A stretch of 64,000 nucleotides of DNA from Clostridiaceae bacterium (GCA_902362865.1 CABIYE010000002.1:1-64000), one strand, 5' to 3'. Positions 24,306 to 33,705 are shown, counted from the first letter of the stretch. Notes: a model not told the origin generated them from the letters alone. Program-made: numbers and translations.

Positions 24306-24914
24306 ATGATATCATACATACGGGGAGAACTGGCAGATGTTGAAGAAAATAAGGTTATTGTAGATGCAGGCGGTATCGGATATGGAATTTTCATGTCAGG
24401 TCATGCAATCGGACTTTTACCGAGGGTGGGTAGTGAAGTGAAGATTTATACTTATCTGAATGTAAAGGAAGACTGTATGCAGTTGTTCGGGTTTCTTACA
24501 AGAGATGAGCTTTCTGTATTCAGGCTGCTGATTACGGTAAATGGGATTGGTCCCAAAGGAGGGCTTGGTATTTTGTCAAAACTGACTCCTGATGAACTTC
24601 GTTTTGCGGTGATGGCAGGAGATGTAAAGCTGATTTCTTCGGCTCCGGGTATCGGCAGAAAAACAGCAGAAAAGCTGATTTTAGAGTTGAAAGATAAATT
24701 GAGCATTGAAGATGTCCTGGAACGTCAGACGTCAGAAGATGGCCAGATAATGGGTGCGGAAGACAGCGAGGTACAGCAGGAAGCTGTGCAGGCTCTTACC
24801 GCGCTGGGGTATGGAAATGCAGAGTCGCTGAAAGCTGTAAGACAAGTTGAATTAGCGGACGGAATGACAACGGAAGATGTTTTAAAGCAGGCACTAAAAT
24901 ATATGATGTTTTAA
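24306..24914 (+). CDS. ruvA: Holliday junction branch migration protein RuvA
   Basis: A 202-residue junction-binding protein. It has an N-terminal OB fold (1-62), a helix-hairpin-helix region (about 70-140, with LLITVNGIGPKGGLGILS and SAPGIGRKTAEKL) and a C-terminal RuvB-contact domain (about 155-202). AAGGAG precedes the ATG. It loads RuvB on four-way junctions; ruvB follows at once. Confidence 0.97.
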   Translation: MISYIRGELADVEENKVIVDAGGIGYGIFMSGHAIGLLPRVGSEVKIYTYLNVKEDCMQLFGFLTRDELSVFRLLITVNGIGPKGGLGILSKLTPDELRFAVMAGDVKLISSAPGIGRKTAEKLILELKDKLSIEDVLERQTSEDGQIMGAEDSEVQQEAVQALTALGYGNAESLKAVRQVELADGMTTEDVLKQALKYMMF

Positions 24915-24929
24915 TTTGTGGGAGAGAAT

Positions 24930-25931
24930 ATGAACAGACGGATTATTACAACCGAGAACCTGGAAGAAGATGTAAAAATAGAGAATCATTTGCGGCCGCA
25001 GCTTCTGGATGATTATATCGGACAGTCTAAGATTAAGGAGACCTTAAAGATTTATATTAAAGCAGCGAAAGAACGGGGAGAGCCGTTGGATCATGTCCTG
25101 TTTTACGGGCCGCCGGGACTTGGAAAAACAACACTGGCAGGAATTATTGCAAATGAGCTGGAAGTGAATTTGAAAGTAACTTCCGGTCCGGCTATTGAGA
25201 AACCGGGCGAGATGGCTGCAATCCTGAATAATCTTCAGGAAGGGGATGTTTTATTTGTGGATGAAATTCACCGGCTGAACCGTCAGGTAGAAGAAGTATT
25301 GTATCCGGCGATGGAAGATTTCGCTATTGATATTATGATTGGCAAAGGCGCAAGCGCCAGGTCTATCCGTCTGGAGCTTCCGCCGTTTACGTTGGTAGGT
25401 GCAACGACGCGGGCAGGGATGCTTACTGCTCCCTTAAGGGATCGTTTCGGTGTTGTGGATCGAATGGAATTCTATTCCGTGGATGAATTGACAGCTATTA
25501 TCCTTCGCTCCGCACAAGTGCTCGGTGTGGAAATTGATGAGAGAGGCGCGAAGGAACTTGCCCGGCGATCCAGAGGAACTCCAAGGCTTGCGAACCGGCT
25601 CCTGAAGCGGGTGAGAGATTTTGCCCAGGTAAAATACGATGGTGTTATTTCAAAACAGGTAGCCGATTATGCGCTGGATCTTCTGGATGTGGATAAATAT
25701 GGTCTGGATCAGATTGATAGGAATCTCTTGTTGACTATGATCCAAAAGTTTCAGGGAGGACCGGTTGGATTGGATACATTGGCGGCTTCTGTGGGAGAAG
25801 ATGCAGGCACGATAGAAGATGTCTATGAACCTTATCTTCTGAAGAACGGATTCATCCAAAGAACGCCGCGAGGGCGTGTTGCGACGGAGCTGTCATACAG
25901 ACATTTGGGAATTTTACATGAAAATGTATAA
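24930..25931 (+). CDS. ruvB: Holliday junction branch migration ATPase RuvB
   Basis: A 333-residue AAA+ motor. The ATG at 24930 follows GGGAGA. Walker [11 protein letters not shown] (about 58), Walker [11 protein letters not shown] (about 108), sensor [18 protein letters not shown] (about 155) and a winged-helix C-terminus ([15 protein letters not shown]) are present. It is encoded just after ruvA, with no ruvC nearby; recU, the Firmicutes resolvase, is at 48999. Confidence 0.98.
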   Translation: MNRRIITTENLEEDVKIENHLRPQLLDDYIGQSKIKETLKIYIKAAKERGEPLDHVLFYGPPGLGKTTLAGIIANELEVNLKVTSGPAIEKPGEMAAILNNLQEGDVLFVDEIHRLNRQVEEVLYPAMEDFAIDIMIGKGASARSIRLELPPFTLVGATTRAGMLTAPLRDRFGVVDRMEFYSVDELTAIILRSAQVLGVEIDERGAKELARRSRGTPRLANRLLKRVRDFAQVKYDGVISKQVADYALDLLDVDKYGLDQIDRNLLLTMIQKFQGGPVGLDTLAASVGEDAGTIEDVYEPYLLKNGFIQRTPRGRVATELSYRHLGILHENV

Positions 25932-25937
25932 AAATAG

Positions 25938-25966
25938 TTGGTTTTTGGCGTCGGATAGTTTATAAT
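25938..25966 (+). promoter_or_regulatory. Promoter for zapA
   Basis: TTGGTT (25938-25943) and a perfect TATAAT (25961-25966) are 17 nt apart, just after ruvB. Confidence 0.7.
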
Positions 25967-26004
25967 GATATTTAGAGTATAAGGAAATTGCGAGGAGGTC
26001 TTCT

Positions 26005-26418
26005 ATGGCATCATCAAAAAATTACACGGAAGTTCTGATAGGCGGAAAGGTCTTTACTTTAAGTGGCTTTGAAAGTGAAGAGTATCTGCAGAAGGTTTCT
26101 ACTTATCTGAACCATAAAATAGAAGAGTGTACAAATAGTGAGGGGTATCGTAAACAGAGCGCTGATACAAGAAGTATTTTGTTGGCACTTAATATTGCGG
26201 ACGATTATTTTAAAGCCAAGAAACAGGGCGGGACGTTAGAGAGCGATATTGAAGCGAAAGATAAGGAGATGTACGATCTGAAGCACGAACTGATTTCTGT
26301 TCAGATCAAGCTTGAAAATGCCGATAAGGCTTTGGACAGGCTGAAGGAAGAGAATAAGGAACTGCAGATGAAGATTGTAAAATTGGAAACAGAGATGAAA
26401 AATAATCATAAAAAATAG
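26005..26418 (+). CDS. zapA: Cell division protein ZapA
   Basis: A 137-residue protein that bundles FtsZ. The N-terminal ZapA head (TEVLIGGKVFTLSGFESEEYLQKV) covers about 5-75, with ALNIADDYFKAK, and a long coiled coil covers about 80-137. GGAGG precedes the ATG. Its stop codon lies inside the stem of the following terminator. Confidence 0.92.
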   Translation: MASSKNYTEVLIGGKVFTLSGFESEEYLQKVSTYLNHKIEECTNSEGYRKQSADTRSILLALNIADDYFKAKKQGGTLESDIEAKDKEMYDLKHELISVQIKLENADKALDRLKEENKELQMKIVKLETEMKNNHKK

Positions 26419-26443
26419 GCTGTCGGCAGACAGCCTATTTTAT
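26413..26443 (+). terminator. Terminator after zapA
   Basis: AAATAGGCTGTC and GACAGCCTATTT make a perfect 12-bp stem with a 4-nt loop and a terminal T-run. Confidence 0.88.
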
Positions 26444-26455
26444 AATGCATGAGAT

Positions 26456-28600
26456 ATGGAAAAGAAAATTGAGATTTTGGCTCCGGCAGGTTCTTTTGAA
26501 ACTTTGAAGGCGGCTGTTTTAAACGGTGCCGATGCTGTTTATGCCGGAGGGAACAGATTTGGCGCAAGAGCATATGCTGTGAATTTTACAGAGGAAGAAT
26601 TGCTGGAAGCGATTGACTATATACATTTGCACGGAAGAAAAATTTATTTAACGGTAAATACACTGGTGAAAGAAAATGAGTTTGCGGATTTATATTCCTA
26701 TTTGCGCCCGTATTATGAGCAGGGATTGGATGCAGTGATTGTCCAGGATATTGGAGTGATGAAATATGTTATGAGACAATTTCCGGGACTGGCCGTTCAT
26801 GCAAGTACACAAATGACGGTTACGAATTACATTGCGGCAAAGCATCTGGAAGAACTTGGAGTGGAACGGGTTGTTCCGGCAAGAGAGCTATCTCTTTCGG
26901 AAATCCGTCAGCTTGCTGAAAATACGGGGCTGGAAATAGAGTGTTTTGTCCATGGCGCCTTGTGTTATTGTTATTCCGGACAATGTCTGATGAGCAGCAT
27001 GATTGGCGGAAGAAGCGGCAACAGAGGACAGTGTGCACAGCCGTGCCGTCTTCCCTATAAAGTGAATCATTCGAAAGAAGCTATGGATATTTTGAGCCTG
27101 AAAGACTTGTGTGCTATTGAACTGATACCGGAGTTGATTGAAGCCGGGGTTACGTCTTTTAAGATAGAGGGACGAATGAAACAGCCTTCCTATGTTGCGG
27201 CAGTAACCGGGATGTACCGGAAATATGTGGATCTTTATTTAAGAGAAGGACGGAAGGCTTATAAAGTGACAGAAAAGGATAAGCAGGAGTTATTGGCAGC
27301 ATATCAGCGGAGAGGCTATTGTGAAGGATATTATAAGCAGCAGAATGGACAGAAAATGATTTCCTTCGGGAGACCGAAAGCATCTGCAGGGATGGAACAG
27401 GACTTTACTGTTGGCAAGCTGCAGAAAAAAATGGATGGCAGGCTGCGTATTTCTCCGGGGGAGCGCATAGAACTTGCGATTGCCTGTGGCGAGAAAGCTT
27501 GTGTATCAGTAAAAGGCGCCGTTGCCGAACCGGCAAAAAACCAGCCCCTTTCTATCGAGCGGATTGACAGACAAATGCGAAAGACAGGGAATACTCCTTT
27601 TATATTTGACAAGCTTGAAATTTGTATGAAAGGCGATGTTTTTTTGCCCATGCAGAGTCTGAATGAGCTTCGTCGTGAAGCAATTGAGAAGCTTCTTTCC
27701 AACATCCTTCATAATTATAAAAGGAATCCGGTAGCGGAAGCAGTAAAAATCGAAGATTTGGATTCAGATTTGAAAGCAGAGGAATACGGCTTTACGGCTT
27801 CGGTGGAAAATCTGGAACAAATGCAGATGGTATTGGATGCCGGATGGATAAAGAGAATTTATCTGGAGGATGCGGTTTATTATGAGGAAAAATATGAACG
27901 GCTGTCAAATTGCGTCGCGGAGGCAAGACGCAGAGGGATTGAAATATATTTTTCTATGGCGCGTATTTTTAGAAAACAGGCGGAGACGCTTTATAAACAA
28001 TCTTATTCTGATCTGGATAAAATTTTCGACGGGGCACAGGTACGTAATCTGGAAAGCTATTACTTTTTGAGAGAAAAGGGATATAAGAAACCAATTGTAT
28101 TAGATTCCAATGTATATCAATGGAACAAGGAAACAAAAGCGTTCTGGAAGGCATATGGCGTGGAGCGGGCGGCTGCTCCGGTAGAACTGAATTTTCAGGA
28201 GCTGAGGCGGCTGGGCATTCATTCTATGGAACTGGTGGTTTATGGATATCTTCCAGTGATGGTATCGGCAGGCTGTGTTAAAAAGAATACATCGGGTTGT
28301 TCTTCACAAAAAGGAATGACATGGCTTACGGACCGTTATCAAAAGAAATTTGTTGTTAAAAATGAGTGTATTTATTGTTATAATGTAATTTATAATGCAG
28401 ATCCGGTGATGCTGCCGGATCAGAAACAAAAGATAGAAGAATTACATCCCTGTGCACTTAGACTTGCATTTTCTTCTGAAAAGGCGGATACTGTAAAGGA
28501 AATCCTCAGGATGTATGAGGATGTGTTCCGGCGGAATAAAAATGTATCTATGCCGGAGAAGGGTTACACAAGAGGGCATTTTAAGCGGGGAGTAAAGTAG
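26456..28600 (+). CDS. U32 family protein with DUF3656 (RlhA-like)
   Basis: A 714-residue protein. The N-terminal peptidase U32 TIM-barrel region covers about 1-340, with LAPAGSFETLKAAV, the conserved VHGALCYCYSGQCLMSS and a Cys-rich GNRGQCAQPCRLPY, and a DUF3656 region lies in the middle (about 385-510). The order and length resemble E. coli RlhA, needed for hydroxylation of 23S rRNA C2501; the Cys may hold an iron-sulfur cluster. Protease activity is not supported for this subfamily. The start codon follows a terminator by 16 nt and has no strong ribosome site. Confidence 0.88.
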   Translation: MEKKIEILAPAGSFETLKAAVLNGADAVYAGGNRFGARAYAVNFTEEELLEAIDYIHLHGRKIYLTVNTLVKENEFADLYSYLRPYYEQGLDAVIVQDIGVMKYVMRQFPGLAVHASTQMTVTNYIAAKHLEELGVERVVPARELSLSEIRQLAENTGLEIECFVHGALCYCYSGQCLMSSMIGGRSGNRGQCAQPCRLPYKVNHSKEAMDILSLKDLCAIELIPELIEAGVTSFKIEGRMKQPSYVAAVTGMYRKYVDLYLREGRKAYKVTEKDKQELLAAYQRRGYCEGYYKQQNGQKMISFGRPKASAGMEQDFTVGKLQKKMDGRLRISPGERIELAIACGEKACVSVKGAVAEPAKNQPLSIERIDRQMRKTGNTPFIFDKLEICMKGDVFLPMQSLNELRREAIEKLLSNILHNYKRNPVAEAVKIEDLDSDLKAEEYGFTASVENLEQMQMVLDAGWIKRIYLEDAVYYEEKYERLSNCVAEARRRGIEIYFSMARIFRKQAETLYKQSYSDLDKIFDGAQVRNLESYYFLREKGYKKPIVLDSNVYQWNKETKAFWKAYGVERAAAPVELNFQELRRLGIHSMELVVYGYLPVMVSAGCVKKNTSGCSSQKGMTWLTDRYQKKFVVKNECIYCYNVIYNADPVMLPDQKQKIEELHPCALRLAFSSEKADTVKEILRMYEDVFRRNKNVSMPEKGYTRGHFKRGVK

Positions 28601-28608
28601 GTGAGAGA

Positions 28609-30081
28609 TTGACGAATATTATTGTGGAGCTATCAAAATATTTAATCATTATCATTATCATCATGTACACGTATCTTTGTTTTACGATATTCGGATACCA
28701 TGATGTCTGGAAAAAGAAAGCGCTGCTGCGCAGGCAGAATATACTAATGTTCCTGCTGCATCTGATTGCTTTTATAATTCTTTACCTGGAGACGGATGAT
28801 ATTAAAATTGTGGCGTTTTATCTGTCTCAGGTAGTATTGCTGGGATTGACAATTATTCTGTATACCCTTATCTATCCGAGGGTATCCCGTTTAATCGTCA
28901 ATAATATGTGCATGCTGCTATGTATAGGGTTCATTATGCTTACCAGGCTTGCATATAGCAAGGCAATCCGGCAGTTTATTTTTGCTGCTGCGGGAATTGT
29001 ACTGTGTATGGTAATCCCTGTAATCATCCGCAAAGTAAAGAGATTGGCAGAATGGCGGATTTTTTACGGCGTTGTGGGTATGCTTTCTCTGGGGGCAGTA
29101 GCGATTGCCGGGCAGGTGTCTTATGGTGCAAAGCTTGGATTCACGATTGCTGGCATCAATATACAGCCATCAGAACTTGTCAAAATTGTTTTTGTTTTTT
29201 TTGTCGCGGCAAGCTTTAAAGAGTCAACGGATTTTAAGAATGTGGTAATTACTACCATTGTTGCAGCCGTCCATGTGTTAATTTTGGTTGCTTCGACGGA
29301 TTTGGGAGCCGCCTTGATTATTTTTGTTGTTTATCTGATTATGCTGTATGTGGCGACGAAGCAGCCCCTGTATCTTTTTGCGGGAGCAGGAGCGGGAAGT
29401 GCAGCGTCAGTTTGTGCCTATTACCTGTTTGGGCATGTAAAGACAAGGGTACAGGTATGGCGGGATCCTTTTGCCAATTATGATACCGGAGGATATCAGG
29501 TGGCACAGTCTCTGTTTGCGATTGGAACCGGAAGCTGGTTCGGGATGGGGCTTTGCCAGGGAATGCCGGAAACAATCCCTGTTACGGATACTGATTTTAT
29601 TTTTGCGGCAATTGCTGAAGAACTTGGGTTAATCTTTGCCCTGTGCCTGATTTTGATTTGTGTGAGCTGTTATGTAATGTTTTTGAATATTGCAATGCAG
29701 CTTCACAATCAGTTCTATAAACTGGTTGCGCTGGGATTGGGAACCTGTTATATTTTTCAGGTATTTCTTACAATCGGAGGTGTAACGAAGTTTATTCCGT
29801 CTACGGGAGTTACATTACCGCTGGTTAGTTATGGCGGAAGTTCATTAATCAGTACATTGATTATGTTTGCGATTATCCAGGGACTTTATATTTTACGAGA
29901 AGACGAGGAAGAAAGCATTGAAAGAAAGAAAAGAGAGCGGCTACGAGCTAAGAGAAGCAAAGAAGAAGGAAGAAATCCGCAGAGAGCGAAAGCAGCTGAC
30001 AAGAAAAGAGCGCAGGGAAGCGAAGAAAAAAGACAAGCGCCGCGCAAAGCAAAAAAAGGAAGTCAACAAAGAATTCGCTAG
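28609..30081 (+). CDS. SEDS family glycosyltransferase (FtsW/RodA/SpoVE-like) with charged C-terminal tail
   Basis: A predicted 490-residue peptidoglycan polymerase with about 12 membrane segments. Core motifs include GFTIAGINIQPSEL (about 180-194), STDLGAALI with the catalytic Asp (about 226-234), and the C-terminal STGVTLPLVSYGGSS. It is longer than RodA (about 380-400), with extra N-terminal helices and a tail of about 60 Lys/Arg/Glu-rich residues. A TTG at 28609 is taken as the start; GTG 28624 is an alternative, and neither has ideal spacing. The tail is encoded in the same DNA as the start of the partner PBP. Confidence 0.9.
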   Translation: MTNIIVELSKYLIIIIIIMYTYLCFTIFGYHDVWKKKALLRRQNILMFLLHLIAFIILYLETDDIKIVAFYLSQVVLLGLTIILYTLIYPRVSRLIVNNMCMLLCIGFIMLTRLAYSKAIRQFIFAAAGIVLCMVIPVIIRKVKRLAEWRIFYGVVGMLSLGAVAIAGQVSYGAKLGFTIAGINIQPSELVKIVFVFFVAASFKESTDFKNVVITTIVAAVHVLILVASTDLGAALIIFVVYLIMLYVATKQPLYLFAGAGAGSAASVCAYYLFGHVKTRVQVWRDPFANYDTGGYQVAQSLFAIGTGSWFGMGLCQGMPETIPVTDTDFIFAAIAEELGLIFALCLILICVSCYVMFLNIAMQLHNQFYKLVALGLGTCYIFQVFLTIGGVTKFIPSTGVTLPLVSYGGSSLISTLIMFAIIQGLYILREDEEESIERKKRERLRAKRSKEEGRNPQRAKAADKKRAQGSEEKRQAPRKAKKGSQQRIR

Positions 30082-31450
30082 GGTTACCTATATATTTGTG
30101 GCACTCTTTCTTGTTCTGATGGGATATATTATTTATTTCAACCTTGAGAAAAGCCAGGATATTATTAACAGTTCTTACAATCCCAGGCTGGATTCTATGG
30201 CGGACAGGGTTGTGCGGGGCAAGATTTTAGATAAGGATGGCAATGTGCTTGCAGAGACGACAACAGCAGAGGATGGCAGTGAATACCGCTACTATCCATA
30301 TGGGAATCTTTATGCCCATGTGGTGGGGTTCTCTTCACAGGGGAAATCCGGATTGGAATCTGCGGAAAATTTTGAGCTTCTGACTTCGCATGCCTTTTTT
30401 CTGGAAAAACTAAAAAATGAATTTCAGGATGAAAAAAATATAGGAGACAATGTGATTACCACATTGAATACACAGCTTCAGGAAGCTGCCTATAATGCAT
30501 TGGGAAGTTACAAAGGGGCAGTCGTTGTTTTAGAGCCCTCCAGCGGAAAGATATTAGCCATGGTATCAAAACCGGATTTTGATCCGAATACAGTGGCTGA
30601 AAACTGGGAATTTCTGAGCACAGATGAAAATAGTTATCTGCTGAACCGTGCGACACAGGGAGCGTATGCGCCAGGCTCTACTTTTAAACTGGTGACTGCA
30701 CTAGAATATATGCGGGAGCATGGGGACTATAATGCATATGGCTATACCTGTCAGGGAGAAATTACTTATGATGGTGTTACGATTGCCTGTGCAGGGCATA
30801 ATGTACATGGTGATGTAAGCCTGGCATCTTCATTGGCGTATTCCTGTAATACTTCTTTTTCCAACATCGGGCTTCAGTTGGATATAGAAAGATACCGGGA
30901 CACGGCGGAAACTCTTCTGTTTAATTCCAAGCTGCCTTGCGAACTGCCTTACAGCCAAAGCAGCTTTACACTGGAATCATCCGATTCGTCAGCGGACAGG
31001 ATGATGACCGCTATGGGACAGGGAAAAACAGAGACCAGCCCATACCATATGGCGCTGATTACTTCGGCAATTGCAAATCATGGTACGCTGATGCGTCCGT
31101 ATCTTGTAGATGCAATTACGAATTATTCAGGAGAAATTGTAGAAAATACAGAACCGGAAGAATATAAAAAGTTAATGAGTGAAGAAGAAGCGGAACAGTT
31201 AAAATCCTATATGCAGGAAGTTGTGAATTATGGAACGGCTTCCGTACTGAGTGGACAAGGCTATACTGTGGCCGGAAAAACAGGGACGGCAGAATACAGC
31301 TCGGATATTGAGAAAAATCATTCCTGGTTTGTAGGATTCACGAATGTTGATAATCCCGAGCTTGCAATCTGCGTCCTGATTGAGAGTTCCGATGGTCAGG
31401 TAAAAGCCGTTAACGTAGCAAAAGAAATCTTTGACAGCTACTATTATTAG
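29918..31450 (+). CDS. Class B penicillin-binding protein (transpeptidase), partner of the SEDS protein
   Basis: A predicted 510-residue bitopic PBP. A Lys/Arg-rich cytosolic N-terminus (about 55 residues) precedes one membrane helix (TYIFVALFLVLMGYIIYF), then a short dimerisation part and the transpeptidase domain with STFK (SxxK), SCN (SxN) and KTGT motifs. The size resembles the short PbpA type paired with RodA-like proteins. No ATG lies between the frame opening and the membrane helix: the best start is TTG 29918 after GAGGAAG (TTG 29867 is the only other usual codon). The gene therefore overlaps the SEDS gene by 164 bp. Confidence 0.9.
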   Translation: MKERKESGYELREAKKKEEIRRERKQLTRKERREAKKKDKRRAKQKKEVNKEFARVTYIFVALFLVLMGYIIYFNLEKSQDIINSSYNPRLDSMADRVVRGKILDKDGNVLAETTTAEDGSEYRYYPYGNLYAHVVGFSSQGKSGLESAENFELLTSHAFFLEKLKNEFQDEKNIGDNVITTLNTQLQEAAYNALGSYKGAVVVLEPSSGKILAMVSKPDFDPNTVAENWEFLSTDENSYLLNRATQGAYAPGSTFKLVTALEYMREHGDYNAYGYTCQGEITYDGVTIACAGHNVHGDVSLASSLAYSCNTSFSNIGLQLDIERYRDTAETLLFNSKLPCELPYSQSSFTLESSDSSADRMMTAMGQGKTETSPYHMALITSAIANHGTLMRPYLVDAITNYSGEIVENTEPEEYKKLMSEEEAEQLKSYMQEVVNYGTASVLSGQGYTVAGKTGTAEYSSDIEKNHSWFVGFTNVDNPELAICVLIESSDGQVKAVNVAKEIFDSYYY

Positions 31451-31460
31451 GAGAATGCAT

Positions 31461-31784
31461 ATGAAATATTACAGGCATCTTTATCTGGAAGAGGGATTGG
31501 AAAAGAAAAAGGAGAAAATCATTTCCAAGCTGGAGAAAAATAAACTGCAGAGGAATACACATCTGATTGTGCTGTCAGCAAATGAAAAGAACCATTTGGA
31601 TATTATTCATTCGGCGTTCTTGCTCCAGCCCGGCTATCCGGGAAAAAATCGGCTTGTGGTAGGGATAGCAGGGAGTTATGACGGCGCGCTTGAGTTGGTA
31701 GAAAAAATTGCCGGCGATGTATATAAAGAAACCGGCGATGTAGACATCAGGAACTATATAATGAGTAAGGAACAGGGGGATTAG
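31461..31784 (+). CDS. Conserved hypothetical protein (107 aa)
   Basis: A 107-residue soluble protein starting at 31461 after TAGGAG. The N-terminal half is helical and Lys/Glu-rich (about 8-30); the C-terminal half has HLIVLSANEKNHLDIIHS and VVGIAGSYDGALELVEKI, which look like alternating strands and helices. I recognise no domain. It lies in a run of envelope and sporulation genes, 10 bp after the PBP. Confidence 0.75.
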   Translation: MKYYRHLYLEEGLEKKKEKIISKLEKNKLQRNTHLIVLSANEKNHLDIIHSAFLLQPGYPGKNRLVVGIAGSYDGALELVEKIAGDVYKETGDVDIRNYIMSKEQGD

Positions 31785-31785
31785 T

Positions 31786-32727
31786 GTGTTACATATTCTG
31801 CTTGTCATTTTTAAAATCATAGGAATCATACTTGCCGTGATACTGGGTATACTGGTATTACTGATTTGTATTGTTCTTTTAGTGCCGGTCAGATATTCTC
31901 TGGAAGCAGAATGTGAACATTTCCCGGATGGATTAAGCGTTTCCTTGAAAGTGACATGGCTTCTGCATCTGATACGGGTTTTTGCAAAATATGAGAACAA
32001 AGAGACAACGGTTCATATTAAGGCCGCATGGAAAGAAATCGGAGAAAAGGAAACGGAGAAAAAGGAGGAAAATGAAAAAAATGAAGAGCGTTCTAAAAAA
32101 CAGCCTGAAGAGAAGAAAACCATGGAAAAGAAATCGGTGGAAAAGAAACCGGTGGAAAAGAAGCCGGTGGATAAAGTGGAAAAAAAGGAGAAAATGGAAA
32201 AAGAACTGCCTGCGGGAGTTGAAAAGAAGCAGCAGAAAAGTAGTGAAAGCCACGAAGAAGAACCTGCCGGAAGTACAAAAGCAGATAAAGGCCTGGGTAA
32301 AGCGGTTGAAAAGTTAAAATGTACATTTCAAGCTTTCTGTGGTAAAATAAAGGCATTAGCAGAGAAAAAAGACAAGCTTTCTGCATTTATTAAAAACGAA
32401 GCACATCAAAAAGCATTTTCAAAAGTAAAGAAGGAAGTGGTTAAGCTTCTTCGGCGGCTGATGCCAAAGAAACTTGCCGCTAAAGTACAGTATGGATTTG
32501 ATGATCCATGCCTGACGGGACAGGTACTGGCCGTTTTCGGAGTGCTGTACCCGTTTCTGGGTCCCTATGTACAGATTACACCGGATTTTGACCAAAAGAT
32601 ATTGGAAGGATATCTGAAAGCAAAAGGAAACATTTATGGAATACATCTGGTTATCTTATTATGGAATCTTCTTTGGAGCAGGGAAGTACGTACAGCTTAT
32701 AGGGATATAAAGAATTTTAAATTATAG
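31786..32727 (+). CDS. DUF2953 membrane protein with Lys/Glu-rich repeat insert
   Basis: A 313-residue protein starting at GTG 31786, one base after the previous stop. One N-terminal membrane helix (about 8-35) leads into a beta-type domain (VPVRYSLEAECEH), then a low-complexity Lys/Glu/Pro/Val stretch with repeated EKKPV units (about 90-175), and a conserved C-terminal region (YGFDDPCLTGQVLAVFGVLYP, about 240-300). DUF2953 genes usually precede the GerW/YtfJ gene, as here. The function is unknown, probably linked to sporulation. Confidence 0.85.
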   Translation: MLHILLVIFKIIGIILAVILGILVLLICIVLLVPVRYSLEAECEHFPDGLSVSLKVTWLLHLIRVFAKYENKETTVHIKAAWKEIGEKETEKKEENEKNEERSKKQPEEKKTMEKKSVEKKPVEKKPVDKVEKKEKMEKELPAGVEKKQQKSSESHEEEPAGSTKADKGLGKAVEKLKCTFQAFCGKIKALAEKKDKLSAFIKNEAHQKAFSKVKKEVVKLLRRLMPKKLAAKVQYGFDDPCLTGQVLAVFGVLYPFLGPYVQITPDFDQKILEGYLKAKGNIYGIHLVILLWNLLWSREVRTAYRDIKNFKL

Positions 32728-32748
32728 TGGTATAAGGAGGATGCTGGA

Positions 32749-33171
32749 ATGGCAGATAATAATTTTAAAGGAACAATTGAATCATTATTTCATGGAATGG
32801 ACAGCGTAATTTCATCAAAGACGGTTGTTGGCGAGGCGATCCATATTGGCGACATTATTATTCTGCCGCTCATTGACGTATCCTTTGGAATAGGTGCAGG
32901 TTCATTCAATGAAGATAAAAAGGCAAAGGGAGCGGGAGGCGTCGGAGGGAAGATGACTCCCAGCGCAGTTTTAGTTATACAGAACGGTTCAACAAAGCTT
33001 GTAAATATTAAAAATCAGGATACAATTACCAAAATTCTGGATATGGTTCCGGATGTAGTTGACCGGTTTACCGGCGGGAAAGAATCAAAGATGACGGAAG
33101 AAGAGGTTTCGGATATATTGAATACGGCAGACGACATAGACGACATAGATGACATGGATCTGGGCCTTTAA
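32749..33171 (+). CDS. gerW: GerW/YtfJ family spore protein
   Basis: A 140-residue sporulation protein. The YtfJ domain is recognised from IESLFHGMDSVISSKTVVGE, a short Gly/Lys-rich loop (KAKGAGGVGGKMTPSAVLVI) and the strand VLVIQNGSTKLVNI. The tail is rich in Asp/Ile (DDIDDIDDMDLGL). Members are made in the forespore and needed for normal germination. AAGGAGG precedes the ATG, and DUF2953 lies upstream. Confidence 0.92.
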   Translation: MADNNFKGTIESLFHGMDSVISSKTVVGEAIHIGDIIILPLIDVSFGIGAGSFNEDKKAKGAGGVGGKMTPSAVLVIQNGSTKLVNIKNQDTITKILDMVPDVVDRFTGGKESKMTEEEVSDILNTADDIDDIDDMDLGL

Positions 33172-33235
33172 TATTTTGTCACAATATGCACGTAATTGGA
33201 ATATACTGAGATAAGAGAGATAATGCGGAGAAAAG

Positions 33236-33382
33236 ATGATGAAGCGTATTATCGGATTTGCTCTGTTTTGGGTGGCAGTTGGCATGGTAATTAATATGCT
33301 GCTTGACAGCCTGTTTGTACAGATATTGATTATCATACTTCTTGTGCTGGCCGGATGGAGGCTATATTGCTGTGACAGATGA
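33236..33382 (+). CDS. Small two-helix membrane protein (48 aa)
   Basis: A short ORF starting MMKRIIGFALFWVAVGM and ending with WRLYCCDR. Almost the whole chain is hydrophobic, with two helices split by a short turn at MLLDS and a Cys-Cys near the end. GGAG (33227-33230) suits the second ATG (33239). I believe similar small proteins occur in related Clostridia, but this is from memory of the pattern. It lies between gerW and rpmB in an otherwise empty 330-bp stretch. Confidence 0.65.
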   Translation: MMKRIIGFALFWVAVGMVINMLLDSLFVQILIIILLVLAGWRLYCCDR

Positions 33383-33420
33383 AAAAAGGTGATTATTTAT
33401 CGTAATTTGTAAAAATATAC

Positions 33421-33449
33421 TTGCAATTCTTATATAGTTCTGTTACAAT
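33421..33449 (+). promoter_or_regulatory. Promoter for rpmB
   Basis: TTGCAA (33421-33426) and TACAAT (33444-33449) are 17 nt apart. Confidence 0.7.
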
Positions 33450-33505
33450 AACTATTGTTGTGAGTCTGGAGAACAGGCTATGTAAGAGCGTTAGGAGGTG
33501 CAGTT

Positions 33506-33694
33506 ATGGCTAAATGTGCTATTTGTGAAAAGGGTGCTCACTTTGGAAACAATGTAAGCCACTCTCATAGAAAGACACCAAAAATGTGGAAATCCAATGT
33601 GAAATCCGTTCGTGTTAAGACAGAAGGCGGAGCTACAAAGAGAATGTATGTATGTACTTCTTGTTTGAAGTCAGGCAAAGTTGAACGTGCGTAA
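33506..33694 (+). CDS. rpmB: 50S ribosomal protein L28 (zinc-binding form)
   Basis: A 62-residue ribosomal protein. MAKCAICEKG at the start and VCTSCLKSGK near the end supply two CxxC pairs, the zinc-binding (C+) form of L28; the core HSHRKTPKMWKSN is typical. TTAGGAGG precedes the ATG. It is a single-gene transcript with its own promoter and terminator. Confidence 0.97.
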   Translation: MAKCAICEKGAHFGNNVSHSHRKTPKMWKSNVKSVRVKTEGGATKRMYVCTSCLKSGKVERA

Positions 33695-33705
33695 TGAAAA
33701 ATGAA

